Assembly (NCBI RefSeq): GCF_003931855.1 | Contig: NZ_CP034248.1 | Location: 2,604,001 to 2,668,000, forward strand | DNA from: Paenibacillus lentus | GTDB lineage: Bacteria; Bacillota; Bacilli; Paenibacillales; Paenibacillaceae | Length of the DNA: 64,000 nt | Direction: 5' to 3' | Part shown: in pieces, positions 8,463 to 18,302 of the stretch | Layout: each line of letters opens with the position of its first letter | How positions within the stretch are numbered: the stretch's first letter is position 1 | Program-made: the position numbers and the translations under genes | The notes under the pieces: model-generated | Database searches by the model: none | What the model saw: only the letters and a program-made list of their open reading frames with translations | What the model was told of the DNA's origin: nothing

Positions 8463-9452
8463 TTACTCCTTTATCGCGACCTTTTCCGCCTCGTCTGCTT
8501 GCTTGCTCTCTTTGCTGGCCCTTGATTCTTTGTTTTCGATTTCGTGCACATCGTACAGCACCCGCGCGAGCAAGTCCTGACTGTAGTTGCCGAAATGCTT
8601 GCCGTAAATGGTTAACCCTCTTTTGTTGACCGGCTTGTCGGTGACTGCGATTCTGAAGGTCAGCTCGCTCTTGTAATCCAACTGGATCTGGTCGATCGTA
8701 ACATCTGAAATACGGCATCCGTCAATGAAGCTGCCTTCGTGATTGATACGGATCAGCTTTAACATGCCGTACTGATTCAAATGGGGCGGCCACCAGTCAG
8801 GGTTGAAGGTTCCCCGTGCATCACCAAAATCGCCTGGACTTGTCCAGGAACCGATTTCGATTCCATTGACATAGAAATAGATGTCGGATGGATAATTATC
8901 GTTGAAACCAGGTGCTTCCGAGCTCAGCTCCATTGAGAATTGAATTTCACGGAACGTTTGATTCGGCTTCAAATAATTAGGAATCCGGTATTCCAGGAAT
9001 CCGTCAGCAAGCCAAATGATTTCTGAATCGATGCGCTGCGGATCGGCGAAATAGCGAGGGTCGTCAAAGTCGCCGATAATGCTGTCTTTGGTCGCTAATC
9101 CACAGGTAGGAACTGCCTGGTAATCACTGTAGTGCCCAACCTGAATTTCGACTTCATATAAATTTTCGACATCCTTGCTGCGTAGATCGACCATCAGCTT
9201 ATCTTTGTTCAAATAACAAATTTTCTGAATTCCGTGCTTGCCTACCGTCGTATTGATTTCAATAAGCCCGCTTTCCTCGAGCTTCCGAATATGCATCGTG
9301 ATAGCCCCGTTGCTCAAATTAAGCTTGTTAGCCAGATCATTCAGATTCAAGGACTGATTGTTTGCTAACAGCTCGAGAATCTGAATTCGAATTTCCGAGC
9401 CTAAAGCCTTGAATATATCGATCCCACTCATTAGATCTTTAATATAGATCAT
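8463..9452 (-). CDS. ArsR-family winged-helix regulator with a large beta-rich C-terminal domain
   Basis: A 329-residue protein. The first ~90 residues form an ArsR-type winged helix (IFKALGSEIRIQILELL, then the recognition helix LSNGAITMHIRKLEESGLI). The remaining ~220 residues are rich in beta strands and aromatic residues (DIYFYVNGIEIGSW, FNPDWWPPHLNQYG) and resemble a carbohydrate-binding jelly roll, far longer than a classical metal-sensing ArsR. No metal-site CxC motif is seen. The ATG at 9452 has GGAGG 12 bases upstream; the internal Met8 is an alternative start. It is divergent from the first of three shared promoter modules, so it is a candidate sugar-responsive regulator of the arabinan genes. 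That role is inference. The tail after residue 300 is highly charged. Confidence 0.82.
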   Translation of the reverse strand: MIYIKDLMSGIDIFKALGSEIRIQILELLANNQSLNLNDLANKLNLSNGAITMHIRKLEESGLIEINTTVGKHGIQKICYLNKDKLMVDLRSKDVENLYEVEIQVGHYSDYQAVPTCGLATKDSIIGDFDDPRYFADPQRIDSEIIWLADGFLEYRIPNYLKPNQTFREIQFSMELSSEAPGFNDNYPSDIYFYVNGIEIGSWTSPGDFGDARGTFNPDWWPPHLNQYGMLKLIRINHEGSFIDGCRISDVTIDQIQLDYKSELTFRIAVTDKPVNKRGLTIYGKHFGNYSQDLLARVLYDVHEIENKESRASKESKQADEAEKVAIKE

Positions 9453-9704
9453 CTACCGTACCAGCCTCCGAAAAAATAATTTCATTCCGTTTGTTTCAAA
9501 TAATTATAAACCAACAATTCTAAAAATGAAAGCAATTAATTAAATAATGTAATATTAATGCATTATGAGACAAATTTTTACATAATAATGTGATATTATT
9601 TTATATTAATATAAAGTTTACCTATAAGTGAGTCAGTGAAAAGACGACAAAAGGCGAGTTTTATTAAATATATCGGTTTTTGGACGGAATAATTTTATGC
9701 AAAC

Positions 9705-9775
9705 ATAAAAAGATTTATATGGATATGTTTACAATGAGTTTTCTATATGCTACTTTATAGCTGTAAGCGGATTCA
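9705..9775 (+). promoter_or_regulatory. Shared promoter module A with cre-like box
   Basis: An upstream block ATAAAAAGATTTA (9705-9717) is followed by a -35 TTTACA (9728-9733), a 17-base spacer and a -10 TACTTT (9751-9756). A cre-like box CTGTAAGCGGATTCA (9761-9775) differs from the CcpA consensus WTGNAANCGNWNNCA only at its first base. The same block, with the same order and spacing, recurs at 14056 and 19433. This copy now precedes a decayed operon. Repression by CcpA over the start site is inference from the box and its position. Confidence 0.75.
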
Positions 9776-9827
9776 TTTGGAAAAAATGCAATCAGTTCAT
9801 AATTACTTGAAACAAGGGGGTAATAAA

Positions 9828-9911
9828 ATGCAACAACGACCGTCACAGAAGAAATGCGTGGTTTGCGGTGACAGCCTGCACCTAATCATGCCTACAATAG
9901 AAAGCGAATGA
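9828..9911 (+). CDS. Short ORF behind promoter A, possible gene remnant
   Basis: An ATG with a strong AAGGGGG ribosome site 7 bases upstream opens a 27-codon frame (MQQRPSQKKCVVCGDSLHL...) that ends at TGA 9909-9911. It contains a CVVC pair. The distance from the cre box to this start is the same 52 bases as in module B, where a full GH51 gene follows, so this may be the 5' stump of a lost gene. I recognise no family; a leader peptide is the other option. Confidence 0.3.
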   Translation: MQQRPSQKKCVVCGDSLHLIMPTIESE

Positions 9912-10281
9912 CCAGGCCTTGGATGAATGGCCAGCTGCATGCAGGCTATAAAAATGCTGCTCAACAGACCGGCTCGATTTCCATGAATAGATCCAGAGCA
10001 AAGAGCCCGGCTCATTACTGCCGACACATCATCAGGCAATGGCGGTAAGGTACGGTTCCCTTCTTCAGGCGGATTTTGACAGATTAATTCACTCTGCAAT
10101 TCGGGAAAAACATGTCTAAAACATATCTTTCTTCGAAAATAGCGCATCTAATTATACCTTTCCTAGATACTCAGTCACCATTCTACACATAAAAGCACCC
10201 TAGATAACAAAACAAAAACCTAGATAGCAAAACAAAAAGTGAATGTATTCATCTATTCCATAATGATTGAGAGGCAGTTTC
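9912..10281 (+). other. Gene-free stretch of decayed sequence
   Basis: No frame here has a plausible start and length. The 114-codon minus-strand frame over 9803-10147 has no family features and runs over the promoter-proximal region. A 20-base unit CCTAGATARCAAAACAAAAA is repeated in tandem at about 10199-10238. Best read as debris between promoter A and the broken binding-protein gene. Confidence 0.5.
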
Positions 10282-10584
10282 ATGAATAGAACAACGTTGG
10301 GGCTATTTTTAGCACTAATAGTAGTATTCACATTGGTTTTATCGGGTTATGGTGATGGCAGCTCACAGACGAATGTATCTGGGTAGAATGCTGTGTCGTC
10401 TGGCAATAATTCAGCCAGAGTTGAGAATGCTGCTGAGGGGCAACTGATGAGGCTCAGCTGAATGCTGATTTACCGAGTAAAGATATTACCGGGGAAATAA
10501 CGGTATGGGCTTTTAACGAGACCGTGTTCGATGAAGTGGGCGCGGCGTTCATGGCTGAATACCCCGGGATCAATCAAGGTGCCG
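10282..10584 (+). pseudogene. Broken ABC sugar-binding lipoprotein (N-terminal remnant)
   Basis: ATG 10282 opens a typical lipoprotein signal, MNRTTLGLFLALIVVFTLVL, but the expected lipobox cysteine in LSGYGDGSS is Tyr, and a TAG at 10384-10386 ends the frame after 34 codons. Later, in another frame, a recognisable mature N-terminus follows (DITGEITVWAFNETVFDEVG, then FMAEYPGIN), as in family 1 solute-binding proteins. It breaks off near 10580 into permease sequence. At least one stop, one frameshift and a large deletion are needed to explain it. Confidence 0.8.
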
Positions 10585-11133
10585 CATCGTGGTTCCGTTG
10601 TATTTATTTTTTAGCGATCTGGGCTGGATCAATACGCATCTACCCTTTGTTGTGCCGTCTTTATTTGGGCACGGGCTCAAGGGCGCGATATTCGTGCTGA
10701 TTTTTATCCAGTTTTATAGAAGGATGCCGAGCGTGCTGGAGGAAGTGGCGAGAATCGACAGGGCCGGCCCGTTTTGAACGTATTGGAACATCATGTTTCC
10801 TTTGGCGAAGCCGTCCACGTTGGTCGTCCATGTTGGTCGTGTTTTTGTTCTCGGTCGCCTGGCACTGGAATGACAGCTTGAGCCGAATACGTATTTGATG
10901 GTACCAAGCTTCTATAATCTGACGCAGCGGATGGCTGTGTTTTACGGCACGAATAATCAGGCAGCAGAGACGATGTTCCAAATGTCGTCCACTTCCATCA
11001 GGATGCACCGACAGAGCTTAATCAAGTGATGGCCGCGGTTATTTTAACGATACTTCCGATCCTGATCATGTATTTGTTCGTTCAGCGTCATTTTGTGGGG
11101 AGTGTCGAACGTTCGGGAATCGCTGGAGAATAA
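10585..11133 (+). pseudogene. Broken ABC sugar permease of MalG/AraQ type (C-terminal half)
   Basis: Translated fragments match the C-terminal half of a sugar ABC permease: VVPLYLFFSDLGWINTHLPF, the EAA loop SVLEEVARIDRAGPF (canonical EAA..DGAG), YWNIMFPLAKPST, PSFYNLTQRMAVFYGTNNQA and the terminus VGSVERSGIAGE before TAA 11131-11133. The fragments lie in different frames, with a TGA directly after the EAA loop and at least two more frameshifts. The remnant is fused by deletion to the binding-protein remnant, so a binding-protein/permease pair has been lost here. The next gene, a GH43, is intact. Confidence 0.85.
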
Positions 11134-11164
11134 ATCATGCTACAATTGAAATGGAGGGTTATCA

Positions 11165-12700
11165 TTGAAAATAAAACTAGCTATCGGATTGACAGCCTTG
11201 CTGCTATTAACCTCTTGCAGTGAACAGGCTTTATCCGGTTTGCCTGAAGGGGCTGCTGGGGCTGCTCTGGGAACTACTTCAGGAGCTGTTGAAGGAGGCG
11301 GAAAAATGCTGGCAGAGACGGGGAAACAGGTTGCCGATGAGGCTCCGAAGTTTGAAAACGCATCGGTTCATGATCCGTCCGTCATTAAGGTGGAAGATAC
11401 TTATTATGTCTTCGGATCCCATTTGGCTGCCGCGAAGACGACTGATTTCATGAATTGGACGCAGATTGCTTCGGGCGTGCACGATGGGAATCCCTTGATT
11501 CCTAATGTGACTACCGAGCTGGCGGAGACGCTGGAATGGGCGCAGAGCAATACGCTCTGGGCGCCGGACGTCATTCAACTGCCGGATGGGCGCTTTTATA
11601 TGTACTATAACGCCTGCAAGGGGGATTCCCCGTTGTCGGCGATGGGCGTCGCGGTTGCGGATCATGTCGAGGGGCCGTATAAAGATTTGGGTATAATGCT
11701 CAAGTCGGGGATGTGGGGGCAGCCGAGCGAGGACGGTACAGTGTATGATGCCACCGTTCATCCGAATGTGGTGGATCCTCATGTATTTTTCGATAAAGAA
11801 AATAAGCTGTGGATGGTCTACGGTTCTTATTCCGGGGGCATCTATATTTTGGAGATGGATTCCAAGACCGGGTTCCCTTACCCAGATCAGGGTTACGGCA
11901 AGAAGCTGCTTGGAGCAAATCATAGTCGTATCGAAGGGCCTTATATGCTGTATAGCCCGGAGACGGATTATTACTATATGTTCCTGTCCTACGGCGGCCT
12001 TGATGCCATTGGGGGCTACAATATTCGCGTCGTACGCTCAAAAGCGCCTGACGGCCCGTTTGAGGATGCCGAGGGTCATGACATGACCGGCGTAGGCGGT
12101 CCGGCGGGAACATTCTTTGACGATGAGGCGATCGCGCCTTATGGCGTGAAGCTGATGGGGAATGTGCAATTCGATTATGTGGAAGGAGAGACGCCCGGGG
12201 TGGGTACGGCCTATGTATCTCCTGGGCATAATTCCGCCTACTATGATAAAGCGACTGGGAAGTATTATCTGATCTTTCATACCCGGTTCCCGAACCGGGG
12301 GGAGAGTCATGAGGTGCGCGTCCATCAGATGTTCCTGAACGAGGATGGCTGGCCGGTCGTTGCCCCTCACCGCTATAGCGGTGAAACGATTGGAGCGTAT
12401 GAAGCGGCCGAGTTGGTCGGCGATTACAAGTTCGTCCGCCACGGCAAGGACATTACTGCGGAGGTCAAGGCGTCCTCGATTATTCATCTTGGGGCAGACG
12501 GCAAGGTCAGTGGGAGCGAGACGGGCACATGGCGCTTCATCGGCGATCATGGTTTGGAATTGAAGCTGGACGGCAGCGTATTTCGCGGCGGGTTCCTGCG
12601 TCAGTGGGATGGGGGAACGATGCAGAACGTCATCGTTTTCTCAGCGCTTTCTGAAGCCGGAGAAGCCGCATGGGGTAGCCGCGTGGGGTTGAAGGAGTAG
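11165..12700 (+). CDS. GH43 arabinanase-like lipoprotein
   Basis: A 511-residue family 43 glycosidase, of the endo-alpha-1,5-L-arabinanase type (like Bacillus Abn2), expected to cut arabinan outside the cell. TTG start at 11165 with GGAGG 8 bases upstream. The signal peptide ends in the lipobox LLTSC, so it is lipid-anchored. Five-blade propeller signatures are the base D70 in SVHDPSVIKVEDTYYVFGSH, the Asp in DPHVFFDKENKLWMVYGS and the Glu in IEGPYMLYS, plus PGHNSAYYD and FHTRFPNRGESHEVRVHQ. A small beta C-terminal domain (about 410-511) is typical of this group. It follows the decayed transporter genes by 31 bases and was probably the last gene of that operon. Confidence 0.9.
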   Translation: MKIKLAIGLTALLLLTSCSEQALSGLPEGAAGAALGTTSGAVEGGGKMLAETGKQVADEAPKFENASVHDPSVIKVEDTYYVFGSHLAAAKTTDFMNWTQIASGVHDGNPLIPNVTTELAETLEWAQSNTLWAPDVIQLPDGRFYMYYNACKGDSPLSAMGVAVADHVEGPYKDLGIMLKSGMWGQPSEDGTVYDATVHPNVVDPHVFFDKENKLWMVYGSYSGGIYILEMDSKTGFPYPDQGYGKKLLGANHSRIEGPYMLYSPETDYYYMFLSYGGLDAIGGYNIRVVRSKAPDGPFEDAEGHDMTGVGGPAGTFFDDEAIAPYGVKLMGNVQFDYVEGETPGVGTAYVSPGHNSAYYDKATGKYYLIFHTRFPNRGESHEVRVHQMFLNEDGWPVVAPHRYSGETIGAYEAAELVGDYKFVRHGKDITAEVKASSIIHLGADGKVSGSETGTWRFIGDHGLELKLDGSVFRGGFLRQWDGGTMQNVIVFSALSEAGEAAWGSRVGLKE

Positions 12701-12810
12701 GCTACGCGTGGCCACTTCGACATGAAATAGTTTGAGTGAGTTACAGGAGAGCAGGCCATGTGCCGCGCTGGAGAAGCAGGCTCTATGGGGATGCAATAGC
12801 TTGCGGTGGT

Positions 12811-12950
12811 ATAGGAGGAGCGGGTTGTGTGGTAATGCAGGAAGCAGCTTTATCGATCGCCGTCATGCAGCAATGCACCGCGCGCTGGGAGCTGCGCGCG
12901 GTACGAAATGTGTAGGAGGATCAGGTTGCGTGGTAATGCAGGAAGCAGCT
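12811..12950 (+). repeat. Imperfect tandem duplication of ~40 bases, period ~101
   Basis: TGGTAATGCAGGAAGCAGCT occurs at about 12830 and again about 101 bases later, in both cases preceded by similar TAGGAGGAKC..GGTTG sequence. The two copies fall in different reading frames of the 84-codon ORF that spans them, which argues against coding. The first copy of the 49-base hairpin repeat lies between them. Confidence 0.7.
12858..12906 (+). repeat. 49-bp dispersed repeat with GC hairpin, copy 1
   Basis: An exact 49-base match to 13593-13641. Its right part holds ACCGCGCGC, an 8-base loop and GCGCGCGGT, a perfect 9-bp stem of almost pure GC. No U-tract follows. Both copies lie in the same gene-free stretch, 735 bases apart, in the same orientation. 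Confidence 0.85.
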
Positions 12951-13044
12951 TGTATGAGATGCAGTAGTAGCTCGTGTGGCTTTTGAGGACCAGCCTAAAT
13001 GATGTTAAAGGGCTAGTTATCGTATCCAATTTAATATTCTGCTA

Positions 13045-13073
13045 AAGCCCTTGACCAAATTGGTCAAGGGCTT
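13045..13073 (+). terminator. Near-perfect palindrome, possible bidirectional terminator
   Basis: AAGCCCTTGACCA, a 3-base loop and TGGTCAAGGGCTT form a 13-bp stem. It sits about 345 bases after the GH43 stop. Only a short T run follows, so it may be a terminator for the GH43 operon or another structural element. Confidence 0.5.
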
Positions 13074-13243
13074 ATTGCAGTTATAGGGCTTATTGATCGT
13101 GTAAGTGTTTATAGAACCTATGGAGAAAAGCTGGAGACGCTAGAGACGCTGGAGAGTAGCGCAGAATAGTGTCTTCGTTGTTGGAGGTACTGGCTAATTT
13201 TAAAAGGGGATCGCCTGAAATAAGGCACTCGATTTCGATTTAT

Positions 13244-13434
13244 ACTAACTGTATTTCATACATTTAGAATGATACTTTTTAGCGTTGAATGTACAACTAA
13301 CTGTATTTTCTGTATTTAGAATGGACATTTAGAGGGAGGAAGGCGTTTAGGGCATGTTCTAGATGTAGGAAATACAGTTAGTTTGCAAAAATGACCATGG
13401 CAACACAAAAATAAATGTACTAAATACAGCTAGC
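13244..13434. repeat. Dispersed DD-II element, copy 1
   Basis: Two direct units (about 13244-13273 and 13295-13324), each reading CTAACTGTATTT then an A/T-rich TACATTTAGAAT-like tail, are followed by two units in inverted orientation (about 13356-13383 and 13403-13434). The inverted units read AAATACAGTTAGT and AAATACAGCTAGC. The arrangement can fold into a long nested hairpin. Related elements occur at 36639 and 60638. Confidence 0.7.
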
Positions 13435-13592
13435 TCTTACAGCTAGTTCCTGAATATGTCCAACTAGTCGAGTTCATCCCGCCCTGTATCTACCCTCGAG
13501 CACCAGGTTACATTTCGCTCCGCAGCTACGTCCTACCCTCTAACCCCATTCCACACCGAGTATGACTTACCTTGCCCAACGATTCGACCGAC

Positions 13593-13641
13593 CGCCGTCA
13601 TGCAGCAATGCACCGCGCGCTGGGAGCTGCGCGCGGTACGA
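13593..13641 (+). repeat. 49-bp dispersed repeat with GC hairpin, copy 2
   Basis: Identical over 49 bases to 12858-12906, including the ACCGCGCGC/GCGCGCGGT stem. The next 5' bases also match with one difference. Confidence 0.85.
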
Positions 13642-13745
13642 TTGATCATGCCAACGTGCCCAAACACGTAACTATATCTAGCCTTATGCGAGTGCGAGAA
13701 AATGTTAGTCACTAGCCCCCAGTTGCGGTATTCTGCTATATGAGA

Positions 13746-13916
13746 GGTGGCCAATCAGTCAATCGACCATCCGACCACCAATCAGTCAATTAGTGCACCA
13801 TCCACCCAACCACCCACCGGAACCGCCCAACCGGCCATCCACCCAACCACCCATCCACCCACCGGAACCAACCAACCGATCAGTCAATCGACAACACCGC
13901 ATTCACACAATCGCGT
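13746..13916 (+). repeat. C/A-rich degenerate tandem repeat block
   Basis: Low-complexity stretch built from variants of CCACCCAACCACC, CACCGGAACC and AATCAGTCAATCGACCA. The 82-codon ORF over it (Thr/Pro/Gln/Ser repeats) has no ribosome site and is not credited as a gene. Confidence 0.75.
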
Positions 13917-14055
13917 AACTCCTCTAGGTGTTAAAAAATATGAATATATTAACGCATATATTATATATTTATATAAAATTAATAGGATAAATTAAAGGGA
14001 TGTACCGGCTATCGATGCCAAAATCTGCTTGGCACAGGATTAGTTTCATATAACT

Positions 14056-14125
14056 ATAAAAAGATTTAGTTTAATGATTTACAATCCAAATACTATATGT
14101 TATTTTATATTTGCAAGCGGATTCA
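14056..14125 (+). promoter_or_regulatory. Shared promoter module B with perfect cre box
   Basis: ATAAAAAGATTTA (14056-14068), -35 TTTACA (14078-14083), 17-base spacer, -10 TATTTT (14101-14106), then TTGCAAGCGGATTCA (14111-14125), which fits the CcpA cre consensus WTGNAANCGNWNNCA at every position. The GH51 start follows 52 bases later. The cre overlaps the expected transcription start, so glucose repression by CcpA is likely. The ATAAAAAGATTTA block may bind a pathway regulator. Confidence 0.82.
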
Positions 14126-14156
14126 TTAAAGTAATATAAAAACATTTTATGTTTAA

Positions 14157-15707
<1,551 letters not shown>

Positions 15708-15793
15708 TACAGATAGCCATGCAAGGGTATGCCGAAAATAGCATAGCCAGCGGATCTTGGTATAACCAACCATAACCGCCGGATTTAGTTGAT

Positions 15794-15965
15794 GCATAAC
15801 TGCTACGTAACTGTATATCTGCGAAACTGTGTATGCGTGTATCCGCATATCCGCGAAACTGCATAACTGTGTAACTGCATAACCGCGAACTGCGTAACTT
15901 CGTATCCGCGTATCCGCGAAACTGCATAACTGTGCAACTACGCAACTACGCAACTACGCAACTAC
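15794..15965 (+). repeat. Degenerate tandem repeat block between abfA and araN
   Basis: About 170 bases made of variants of ATCCGCATATCCGCGAAACT and GCATAACTGTG, ending in four CGCAACTA units. A block of about 30 bases at 15841 recurs at 15904 with one difference. The 86-codon frames on the minus strand across it have no ribosome site and just read the repeat. Confidence 0.8.
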
Positions 15966-16033
15966 ATTTATGCTTAACTTCATTTACTTCTATGATCTGC
16001 ACTTAAAAACTAAATTTTTTAAGGAGGTCAGTT

Positions 16034-17365
16034 ATGAAGCAAAGATGGTTTATTGTGCTTGTTGCAATGTCAATGACACTGATGTTATTTGGATGTGGAC
16101 AATCGCCCCAAAGCACGGGAGGGGATAGTACGGTTCTCGACGCTGGGGCAGGTGAAGGGGCGACGGAATTGTCCTATTGGACATTCGTGGAGCTACACGG
16201 TCAACATTTTGAGAAGATGCTTGGAAAATGGAACGAGGCCAACCAGGATCGGCAAATCAAGTTGAATGTGACAGTAATGCCTTATGATGACATGCATAAT
16301 AAACTATCGATCGCAGTACAGACGGGGGTCGGGGCCCCGGATATCGCGGATATTGAGCTAGGCAAGTTCCCAGACTTCCTGGCGGGTACTCCCCAGTTGG
16401 AACCTTTGAATGATGTGATTGACCCGTACCGAGGTACGATCGTGAAGTCCAGGGTCGATTTGTACAGTAAGGGTGGCCAAAACTATGGCGTTCCTACACA
16501 TGTAGGCGCTTCAGTCGCTTTCTACAATACCGAAATTCTGGAGCAGGCCGGCGTTGACTACAAGACGATTGAGACCTGGGAAGATTTCAAGCAAGCGGGC
16601 ATTAAAGTGTATGAAGCGACTGGAAAATATATGGGTACCGCGGATACAAGCGCAACCTGGCAAGCCTCGATGCTGCTTGCCCAGCAAGGCAGCGATTTCA
16701 CGGATGAGGCTGGCAAGCCTGTTGTGAATTCGGAAGCCATGGCCAAAGGCATGGCGATTCTAAAAGATTTGCAGGACAACAATGTCATAGCCACGGTTGC
16801 CGGAGGGCAGCCGGATACGGAAGAAGCCTATGGCGAGTTTAATGCGGGCAACTATGCCACCGCCTTTATGCCGTTATGGCAAATGTCGAGGTATACAAAC
16901 TACATGAAGGATTTATCCGGGAAAATCGCAATTGCGCCGATCCCTGTCATTGAGAAAGGTATGCCCCGTTCTGTAGGCGGTGGCGGCACGGGAACGGTAG
17001 TGACAAAAACGGCCAAGGACGTTCAGCTGGCCAAGGATTTCCTGGCCTTCGCCAAATTGTCGTTGGACGCGAACAAGGAAATCTGGAATACATTAGGCTT
17101 CGATCCGGTCAATATGGACGTCTGGGAGATGCAGGACGTCACGCATGATCCGGATAATCAGTTTGTGCGTTATTTCCAGAATAATCCCTTTGATGTCTTG
17201 AATGAAATTAAGAGCGAAATCCAGCTGATCAAATCAACTTCCGCAACGCCAACGATCAATAATGTGCTATGTACGATCACATTTAACGAAATATTTGAAG
17301 ACGGTAAGGATATAAAGGAAGCTCTAGACGCAGCTCAAGCGCAAATTGAACAGGAATTGAAATAG
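16034..17365 (+). CDS. araN: Arabino-oligosaccharide-binding lipoprotein AraN
   Basis: A 443-residue family 1 solute-binding lipoprotein. The signal peptide ends in the lipobox LFGCG. The mature part resembles B. subtilis AraN along its length: ELSYWTFVELHGQHF, PYDDMHNKLSIAVQTG, PDIADIELGKFPDFL and NYGVPTHVGASVAFYNTE. AAGGAGGTCA precedes the ATG. It should capture arabinose oligomers at the membrane for AraP-AraQ, whose genes follow after 40 bases. Confidence 0.93.
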   Translation: MKQRWFIVLVAMSMTLMLFGCGQSPQSTGGDSTVLDAGAGEGATELSYWTFVELHGQHFEKMLGKWNEANQDRQIKLNVTVMPYDDMHNKLSIAVQTGVGAPDIADIELGKFPDFLAGTPQLEPLNDVIDPYRGTIVKSRVDLYSKGGQNYGVPTHVGASVAFYNTEILEQAGVDYKTIETWEDFKQAGIKVYEATGKYMGTADTSATWQASMLLAQQGSDFTDEAGKPVVNSEAMAKGMAILKDLQDNNVIATVAGGQPDTEEAYGEFNAGNYATAFMPLWQMSRYTNYMKDLSGKIAIAPIPVIEKGMPRSVGGGGTGTVVTKTAKDVQLAKDFLAFAKLSLDANKEIWNTLGFDPVNMDVWEMQDVTHDPDNQFVRYFQNNPFDVLNEIKSEIQLIKSTSATPTINNVLCTITFNEIFEDGKDIKEALDAAQAQIEQELK

Positions 17366-17405
17366 TGAAGCAGCTCCCAATCAAATTCATAAAAGGAGTA
17401 GTGCG

Positions 17406-18299
17406 ATGATCAAGAAATTTCTCTACTCGCAAAAAGTCGCTCCCTATGTTTTTGTGCTGCCTTTTATATTCGTCTTCATATTCTTCTGGGTCTATCCGCT
17501 GGGCAGCTCTTTCAGCATGAGCTTTCAAAAAATACAGCTTGGGCAGGAAGCCAGTTGGATCGGCTTCAGCAATTACGAGAAGCTGATGGGCGACGGCGTT
17601 TTTCTTAAGGCCGTAACCAACAGCGCCGTGTACATGGTGCTCACCTTAGCCGTTCTAATTCCTTTTCCAATGCTGTTTGCCGTACTCATCAACAATAAAT
17701 TCATGTGGGGGAGAGATTTTTTCAAATCCTCCTTCTTCTTCCCCGCCTTAACTTCGGTGGTCGTGGCGGGAACGATCTTCAGACTGATGTTTGGAGAAAT
17801 GGAAGGCTCTTTGATCAACAGCGTGCTGGGATGGTTTGGGATCGGGCCGGTCAAATTTCTGAAGGGGCAGGTTACCGGATTCGTTGCGCTAGTATCGCTA
17901 GCGACTTGGAGATGGACAGGGGTCAATATGCTTTACTTCCTGGCAGGTCTCAAAAATATTCCCGACGAATACTATGAAGCCGCCTCGATGGACGGAGCAT
18001 CATCCTTCCAGAAATTGACGAGGATTACGATGCCTCTATTAAAGCCCACCACGATCTACGTGCTGACGATCAGTATTTATGCGGGCCTTGCGATGTTTAT
18101 CGAGAGCATGATGCTGTGGAACGGCAATAACTCACCGAAGAACATTGGATTGACGATCGTCGGCTACTTGTACCGGCAAGGAATCGAGAAGAACAACCTG
18201 GGATACGCGGCGGCCGTCGGCATTGTGCTCCTGGCGATCACGATGATCATCAACCTGGCGCAGCTGGCCTTTTCTGGGATGTTCAAGAAGGAGGACTGA
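17406..18299 (+). CDS. araP: ABC permease AraP
   Basis: A 297-residue MalF-type inner-membrane permease with about six hydrophobic segments, the first in VFVLPFIFVFIFFWVYPLG. The ATPase-contact EAA loop reads YEAASMDGASSF, then ITMPLLKP. AAAGGAG precedes the ATG. It stands 3 bases from araQ and forms the membrane channel with it. No ATPase gene is present, as in B. subtilis, where MsmX energises AraNPQ. Confidence 0.93.
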   Translation: MIKKFLYSQKVAPYVFVLPFIFVFIFFWVYPLGSSFSMSFQKIQLGQEASWIGFSNYEKLMGDGVFLKAVTNSAVYMVLTLAVLIPFPMLFAVLINNKFMWGRDFFKSSFFFPALTSVVVAGTIFRLMFGEMEGSLINSVLGWFGIGPVKFLKGQVTGFVALVSLATWRWTGVNMLYFLAGLKNIPDEYYEAASMDGASSFQKLTRITMPLLKPTTIYVLTISIYAGLAMFIESMMLWNGNNSPKNIGLTIVGYLYRQGIEKNNLGYAAAVGIVLLAITMIINLAQLAFSGMFKKED

Positions 18300-18302
18300 C
18301 GA

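Noticed and set aside
9803..10147. 114-codon minus-strand frame upstream of the decayed transporter
   Set aside because: No family features, no ribosome site, and it overlaps the plus-strand promoter-proximal region; best read as chance.
12732..12986. 84-codon Cys-rich frame after the first GH43, at first sight like a small secreted or bacteriocin-type peptide
   Set aside because: The two duplicated segments are read in different frames, there is no signal peptide, and the start lacks a ribosome site.
13747..13995. 82-codon Thr/Pro/Gln-rich frame
   Set aside because: It just translates the CCACCCAACC repeat block; no ribosome site.
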